Shown piece after piece: positions 58,596 to 64,000 of a stretch of 64,000 nucleotides of DNA (positions are counted from its first letter, which is position 1; every line of letters begins with the position of its first letter). The notes under the pieces are model-generated. The model saw nothing but the letters and a program-made list of their open reading frames with translations. It made no database searches and had not been told where the DNA came from. The translations under genes and the position numbers were made by a program. The DNA comes from Ceratopteris richardii. Lineage: Eukaryota > Streptophyta > Polypodiopsida > Polypodiales > Pteridaceae. The stretch spans positions 160,130,306 to 160,194,305 of the forward strand of contig CM035413.1 of the NCBI GenBank assembly GCA_020310875.1, written 5' to 3'.

Positions 58596-59595
58596 TCCGC
58601 CCCCACTAAACCTACACATCGTCCCGATGGGCCAACCTGCAGATTCAAGTGGAACATATCAAATTCTTTTGAAAATGAGTTTTAAATTTTCAAAGTTTTA
58701 TTTTATCATGCATTCATACTTTGTGCAATTAAAAAGATTAGCACAAATCTTCTAAAAAAAAACAAAGTAGATATAAGTCATATAAATGTCATGTTATATT
58801 TTTGAATCCATATTTAAACAAGCATTTATAGGAATAAATCATAAGTGTCATAGTCCTTCTGTTCATGTAACTTGTTTGATAAGTAAGTTATCGTGCATAA
58901 CAGCATATACCAAAACTTTTTCATCATTTAATAGAATTATATGCCTCCTAACATATCCTTTTAACTCAATCAGTAATGCAGTGCATATACACAAAAAATC
59001 AAAGAATCTTTAATTAAAACTTTTTCACCTAATTTTAAATAGATATTTTAATCATCATCTTCATCTTCATTAGCATCATCATTAGCATCAATCTGGTCAA
59101 TCTCATATTCTTCATTATTTCTCTTCTTGAACAGTTTAACTCTTTTCCCTGCAATCAAATTTCTCAATAAAGAACCATCAAATTCTCTAAGTTTAAATGT
59201 ACAATTATCAAATACAGTTACAACTACATATGGACCAAACCATCTTTTAATTAACTTCTTCCTAGCATCATACTGTGTATCAAAAGTACTATCATAAACT
59301 AATACCCAATCATCTACTTCTATAGTACGAGGCCTAAGTCTATGTTTTTTATCAAAATAGATTTTATTTTTAAGACGTGATTCTCTAACTTTTTGTACAA
59401 CTTCTTCAATCATTTTATTTCCTAGATTTAAATGCATAATCCTAACAAAAATCAGATCTTCATGAGTCATCTCATTATTCCACGGAAGTGTCGTCCATGA
59501 AATAATCTGGGTCTGGATAGGAAAAATTGGCTTCTGTCAATACATTAGTTCTGCAGGCATAAATACTGTAGATCTAATATATGTCATTTTGTCTA
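58596..59595 (-). mobile_element. Ty3/Gypsy element I: polypurine tract and integrase end
   Basis: Next to the LTR is the polypurine tract. After about 450 bp of AT-rich non-coding DNA, the integrase C-terminal region follows on the minus strand (59048-59590): MHLNLGNKMIEEVVQKVRES, YFDKKHRLRPRTIEVDDWVL and LIKRWFGPYVVVTVFDN, then an acidic tail rich in Asp and Glu. It is cut at 59595 by Copia H, so the rest of pol lies beyond H. Broken. Confidence 0.8.
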
Positions 59596-59825
59596 TGTTG
59601 ATATATTTAGATAGTGATGTGTGTGAACACATTAGGACCGCCAGGTAACTTTTTTTCCCTCTTTAGGAGGTTTTTTCCCCTAGCTTGTATATATGCCTAT
59701 TGCCCTAATGGGCTAGTTATCTTTTTACATTCTCTAGTAATACATTTAGTATTGTGTGTTGTGCTCCAAGCTTCTTCTTCCTCCTTGTGTTGTTCGCGTG
59801 CTTATGCAGACGTCTAACTCCAACA
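59596..59825 (+). repeat. H 5' LTR
   Basis: Starts TGTTGATATATTTAG and ends CTCCAACA, 230 bp, the reverse complement of the C LTR with scattered differences. A TTGTATATATGCC stretch near 59684-59697 is the likely TATA region. Confidence 0.93.
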
Positions 59826-60194
59826 ATTGGTATCAGAGCAGGTCCTCGCTTCATCTAGGGTGCCGTCGACACTCCTCCGTTTGCAGTCTCAGAATCGCAC
59901 GAATTTTGGTGAGCATACTCAACGTGTTTCTGAGATCAAAACAACTTTACTGTTTCGTGCCGAAATCGTGATCTGAGCTCGTTTCGGCCTCCGAACGCAC
60001 TATCGTAGTGCTTATGCAGGCTATTTTGTCTTTTTGTGCCAGAGGTATGTACCAGTTTCTGTTCGCCAGCATAAGCATCTCGAAGTCTCCTACAGGTCTA
60101 GCAGAATTCATCTGGGCAGTTCTGTTCAACTTTTTGAGATACAGTCAATTTTCTGCATCAAGCTATTTTAGTCACCAGCCAGGCTGAAAGCAGT

Positions 60195-60970
60195 GATGTA
60201 TTCCGTATGTTGGTTGTTGAGGATAAGTTGGATGGTACCAACTACCCATTATGGGCTTATATGATGCGACATGTGTTGGTTGCAAAAGGACTGTGGAACA
60301 TTATACAGGGTGTCGAAAAACGTCCTATCACACCTGCAACTGTTACAACTGCAGGTACTGAAGCTGATGCAGAAGGTGTCGAAGATGATGATATTCTGCA
60401 TATTCCTGTTCATGTTGCGGTTTCTGTTGCACCTACTGCAGAGCAGATTCGCTGGGATGGCAGAGATGCCCAGGCACATGCATTGATAGTTTTGTCTATC
60501 AAACATGCCATTATTCCTCACATTCGCTCTTACAGAACAGCTAAGGATGTTTGGGATACACTTACCACATTGTACCAAGCTAGGAATGAGGCTCGTGTTG
60601 CTTACCTCCGAAAATAGTTGGAGACTGAGCACATGAATGAAGGTGATTCTATGGCCAGTTTCCTAACGAAGATCAAAGACTTGAAGGAATAGTTGATTTC
60701 TGTTGATGAGGTTATACCTGATAGCTCACTTGTGCAGACCGTTGTAAATGGTCTTCCTGATTCATATCAGAATTTTGCTTCTGCTCTTCGGTTGATGATG
60801 AAAGGCAATCAAAATGCCTTATCATTGGAGGAGTTAGTCTATGTTCTGTTGCAGGAAGATCATTCTAGGCAGAACAGGTCCATTATGCTAGTTGCAGATC
60901 AAGCTTTCCTGGCTAGTCAGAAAGGCAAAGGAAAATGGAGCTCTTCAACTAGTAAGTAGAAATTTGCTAA
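60195..60970 (+). pseudogene. H gag
   Basis: Reads LVVEDKLDGTNYPLWAYMMR, HVLVAKGLWN, EQIRWDGRDAQAHALIVLSI, KHAIIPHIRSYRTAKDVWDT and VLLQEDHSRQNRSIMLVADQ, matching C gag. Fossil. Confidence 0.88.
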
Positions 60971-61025
60971 TTCTGCATATTCGAAGAAGGAAGATAAAGA
61001 TGAGAAGAAATTAGAAAAGCAAAAA

Positions 61026-61733
61026 TTGTTTTGTAAGTACTGTAAAGGGAATGATCATATCATAAAGAACTGTCCAAAACTGGCTGCAAAAGAGGCAAAG
61101 AAGAAAGAGGCTGGAATGGTTATTGCAGAAGCCTCTACACCAAAAACGGAGTCTGCTAATCTTGTGCAAGAAGAAGAATGGGTGTTTACTACTGTTTGTA
61201 GTTTTGACCCATCTTCTCATGAGCACTGCATGTCTGTAGTAGACTCGGATGTTTGGTGCTTTGACAGTGGGGCGACCAAACATATTACCTCGCAGCACAG
61301 TTTCTTCTCTTCACTTGAGCCTACCCCTACAAGGAATACTGTTACATGTGCCAACAACTCCTCTTATCCTGTTATGGGAGTTGGTAAGATCATTTTGACT
61401 ACTGCTGATGGTAGTTCCTTCACTTTGTCAGATGCTTTATTTGTGCCAGGGATCAAGAAGAACCTGTTATCAGTTTCTGCATTAGCCAAGATTGGTTTGG
61501 TTGTGAAATTTGTTGATGACATGTGTATAGTTCATGATCTGTCAAATGGCGATATGATTATTGCTTCTGGCATTCTATGTCGTGGGCTGTATAAGCTCAT
61601 AGACTATGAAAGATCTGTAAATGATTTGGCATGTGTAGTAAATGATTCTCAGGCTATGTCATATGCAAAGCTTTGGCATGCACACTTTGGCGATCTGAAT
61701 TTTGCTAATTTTGCTACGCCTGCAAAAATTTGA
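61026..61733 (+). pseudogene. H gag zinc knuckle and protease
   Basis: The frame opens with the CCHC knuckle CKYCKGNDHIIKNCP, then a Lys/Glu linker, the protease motif FDSGATKHITS, NSSYPVMGVGKIILT, ALFVPGIKKNLLSVSALAK and the GAG-pre-integrase start LWHAHFGDLNF. Confidence 0.88.
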
Positions 61734-62640
61734 AATGGTGTCCTCTTTGCCCAAACTTGAGGCACCTGGAAAACATGTTTGTGAAGGCTGTATTTTGAGC
61801 AAAATGCAGTGTTCATCCTTTCAAAATGATGGTTCAGTTCGGACTACGCAGAAATTGTAGCTTGTACATACTGATGTATGTGGTCCTATGCAGACACCTT
61901 CTTTTGGGAGTTATCTTTACTTCATGACTTTCATCGATGATTTTTCCAGGCATGCATGGATATATCCATTGAAGGCAAAGTCCGAAGTGTTCATGTGCTT
62001 CAAACAGTTTTTGGTTTTGGCTGAAAATCTGTCAGCATGTAAAATGGGCACCCTCTGTTCTGATCGAGGGGGGGAATAAATGTCTTCTGATTTTAATGCA
62101 TTTCTGGCTGAACATGGGATAAAACACCAGTGTACAGTGCCGTATACACCTCAATAGAATGGAGTTGCTGAACGAAAGAACAGGTCACTCATGGAGATGG
62201 CGAGGTGTATGGTCAAGAGTCAGGCTTTACCACATAGTTTCTGGCTTGAGGCTATCATGTGTGCAGCATATGTACTGAACAGGTGTCCCACTAAAGCACT
62301 GCAGTCTATCACTCCATATGAGGCTTGGCCTGACCGCAAGCCATAAGTTGCTCATCTGCGTGTTTTTGGTTGTTTGGCATGCATTAGTGCTTGAACAACA
62401 TAGCAGAAAGTTGGATGATAAAGCAGTAAAATGTATTTTTGTTGGATATAGTTCTGAAAGTAAAGGCTATCATCTGTATCATCCACAGACTAAATGCATT
62501 CTGGTTAGCCGTGATGGTTTTTTTTGTGGAAGATGCTATTCAGCCATTGCTTTCATGTACTAAGGAGACATTTGTTAGATCCAAAGACATGTATGATACT
62601 TTGCTGCCTCTTTTTACAGATGGATAGTCTAGTGCTGGTC
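61734..62640 (+). pseudogene. H integrase
   Basis: Visible words: DVCGPMQTPSFGSYLYFMTF, IDDFSRHAWIYPL, CSDRGGE, the integrase C-terminal KCIFVGYSSESKGYHLYHPQ and the Cys/Ser-rich spacer that follows. Same order as in C. Fossil. Confidence 0.85.
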
Positions 62641-62750
62641 CCAATGAGGCAACTTCTCAGCGTTTGCAGGTTTAATGTGATGATGCAGATCATTCCATTT
62701 CAAATGCAGATTTACATGGTGCACTAGTTGATGAAAGAGCTGATATTGAG

Positions 62751-64000
62751 TTGGCAAAAACTATGCCAAAATGGCTGGTGCAGACTTTGCGTGATAGCAA
62801 ATTAAATGCACGTTTGTCATATCATACTCGTTCAGGCTCTCATAGTGCTTCTTTTGCATCAGATTGCTATGCTATGGCTGCATCTAGTCTTTGTGATGAG
62901 AATGAGCCTGTTTCGTATGATGAAGCACAACATTCAGAAAACTGGATGGCTGCTATGCAATCTGAATATGATGCAATAATGAAGAATGGTACTTGGTCTT
63001 TATGTGACTTGCCTCTTGGCAAGAAGGCCATTGGCACAAAGTGGATATACAAGCTGAAGCATAAACCTGATGGTACAGTTGACAGGTATAAGGCTAGGCT
63101 TGTTGCAAAGGGTTATGCGCAGGAAAGAGGCATTGATTTTGATGAGACCTTTGCACCTACATCCCGTATGACTACTGTTCGGAGCATTTGTGCACTTGCA
63201 ACCCATCATGGTTGGAATGTACATCAGTTGGACATTAAAACTGCATTTCTGGATGGTGACTTGCATGAAGAAGTGTATGTTTTTTAGCCTTGTGGCTTTG
63301 TGCAGAAAGGGCATGAAAACCAGGTGTGCAGGTTAAAGAAGGCATTATATGGTTTAAAGCAAGCACCACGTGCTTGGTATGAGAAGATACATGCTTATCT
63401 GATTGCACATGGTTTTGAGAATAGTCCGACTGAAAGCACCTTATATGTTAAGTTATATGGTTTAAAGCAAGCACCACGTGCTTGGTATGAGAAGATACAT
63501 GCTTATCTGATTGCACATGGTTTTGAGAACAGTCCAAATGAAAGCACCTTATATGTTAAGCGTGCTAATGATGTGCTTCTGATCATTGTTGTCTATGTTG
63601 ATGACATGTTGCTCATTGGTCCTATTGAGAAGCATATTGCTGATTTTAAGGCTGATTTGCATGCCTCATTTGAGATGTCTGATTTGGGGCATTTGCATCA
63701 CTATTTGGGCATTTAGTTTATGCAAGTTGATGGTGGAATGGCTTTGTGTCAAACAAAATATATTGACACATTATTGTAGCATTTTGGCCTTGAAGACTGT
63801 AAGCCTATTACCACTCCTATGGAGACAGGTTTAGGTTTGAGTCTTCATGATGCTGGAGATGCATTTGATGATGTTCTCTATCAACATGTTGTTGGATGCC
63901 TGATTTACTTATGCATTACTCGGCCAGATATTCAGTTTGTTGTCTCATAGATGCGCAGGCTCATGCATTGCCTAGGAGTCAAGCATTGGCAGGCAGTTAA
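62751..64000 (+). pseudogene. H reverse transcriptase (to window edge)
   Basis: RT words: NWMAAMQSEYDAIMKNGTW, LVAKGYAQERGIDFDETFAP, LDIKTAFLDGDLHEEVYVF, LYGLKQAPRAWYEKIHAYL, the catalytic YVDDMLLIG and SDLGHLHHYLGI. RNase H begins near the window edge. Confidence 0.88.

Larger units (their letters stand above)
59596..64000 (+). mobile_element. Ty1/Copia element H (runs off right edge)
   Basis: A plus-strand relative of C: 5' LTR 59596-59825, primer site TTGGTATCAGAGC (59827-59839), then gag, protease, integrase and RT with the same wording as C but many more differences. It is clearly more decayed than C, with over ten breaks, and older. The 3' LTR is outside the window. The 5 bases before the LTR are GTCTA, the expected target duplication. 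Confidence 0.93.

Overview
The window is nuclear DNA of a land plant from a repeat-rich part of the genome. The evidence is Ty1/Copia elements primed by initiator tRNA-Met (TGGTATCAGAGC primer sites), a CACTA (En/Spm) DNA transposon with the plant tnp2, DUF4218 and DUF4216 domain set, plant-telomere-like TTTAGGG/TTTTAGGG words, plant-type SINE and LINE remnants, and (CT)n and (CA)n microsatellites. I found no host protein-coding gene, rRNA or tRNA gene that I can support, and the species cannot be told from the sequence.

Left part (1-24,584). Several Copia fragments are packed together: E1 (1-3028, minus), E2 (4150-5326, minus), A (5327-8100, plus, same family as D) and B (8186-11373, minus, plus the start of its LTR). 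Two Copia elements keep both LTRs and exact 5-bp target duplications. C (11663-16819, minus) lies in what looks like the LTR of B and has 231-bp LTRs differing at about 4 positions, so it is young. D (17989-24584, minus) has LTRs of about 1.14 kb that differ by roughly 7-8 percent, so it is older.

Middle (24,590-33,842). This part has no recognisable gene. It holds a 30-bp minisatellite, SINE-like repeats, a tRNA-derived SINE, the 3' part of a LINE with the zf-RVT domain, and at 32763-32984 an array of small palindromes. These palindromes share a 9-nt centre, and their arms differ in sequence from unit to unit while staying complementary.

Right part (33,843-64,000). A nested stack is visible. 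Copia F (minus) is interrupted in gag by a Ty3/Gypsy element G (minus). G carries an additional ORF downstream of integrase, and a CACTA transposon of about 9.5 kb (40835-50371) sits at the start of that ORF. The gag of G is in turn interrupted by a second Gypsy element I, of which a 3.1-kb LTR and the integrase end are visible. I is interrupted by Copia H (plus), of the same family as C, which runs off the right edge. The missing 5' parts of I, G and F should therefore lie to the right of the window, in that order.

The CACTA element is the most complete non-retroviral unit. It has CACTACAACA termini, inverted arrays of a CGTCGGTATA-like subterminal repeat, a 3.45-kb 5'-UTR intron filled with microsatellites and a 304-bp telomere-word satellite, a tnp2 transposase gene, and a second gene rich in Thr-Pro repeats. 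Both genes carry in-frame stops, nearly all of which fit C-to-T decay at CG or CAG sites, so the copy looks silenced and non-autonomous today.
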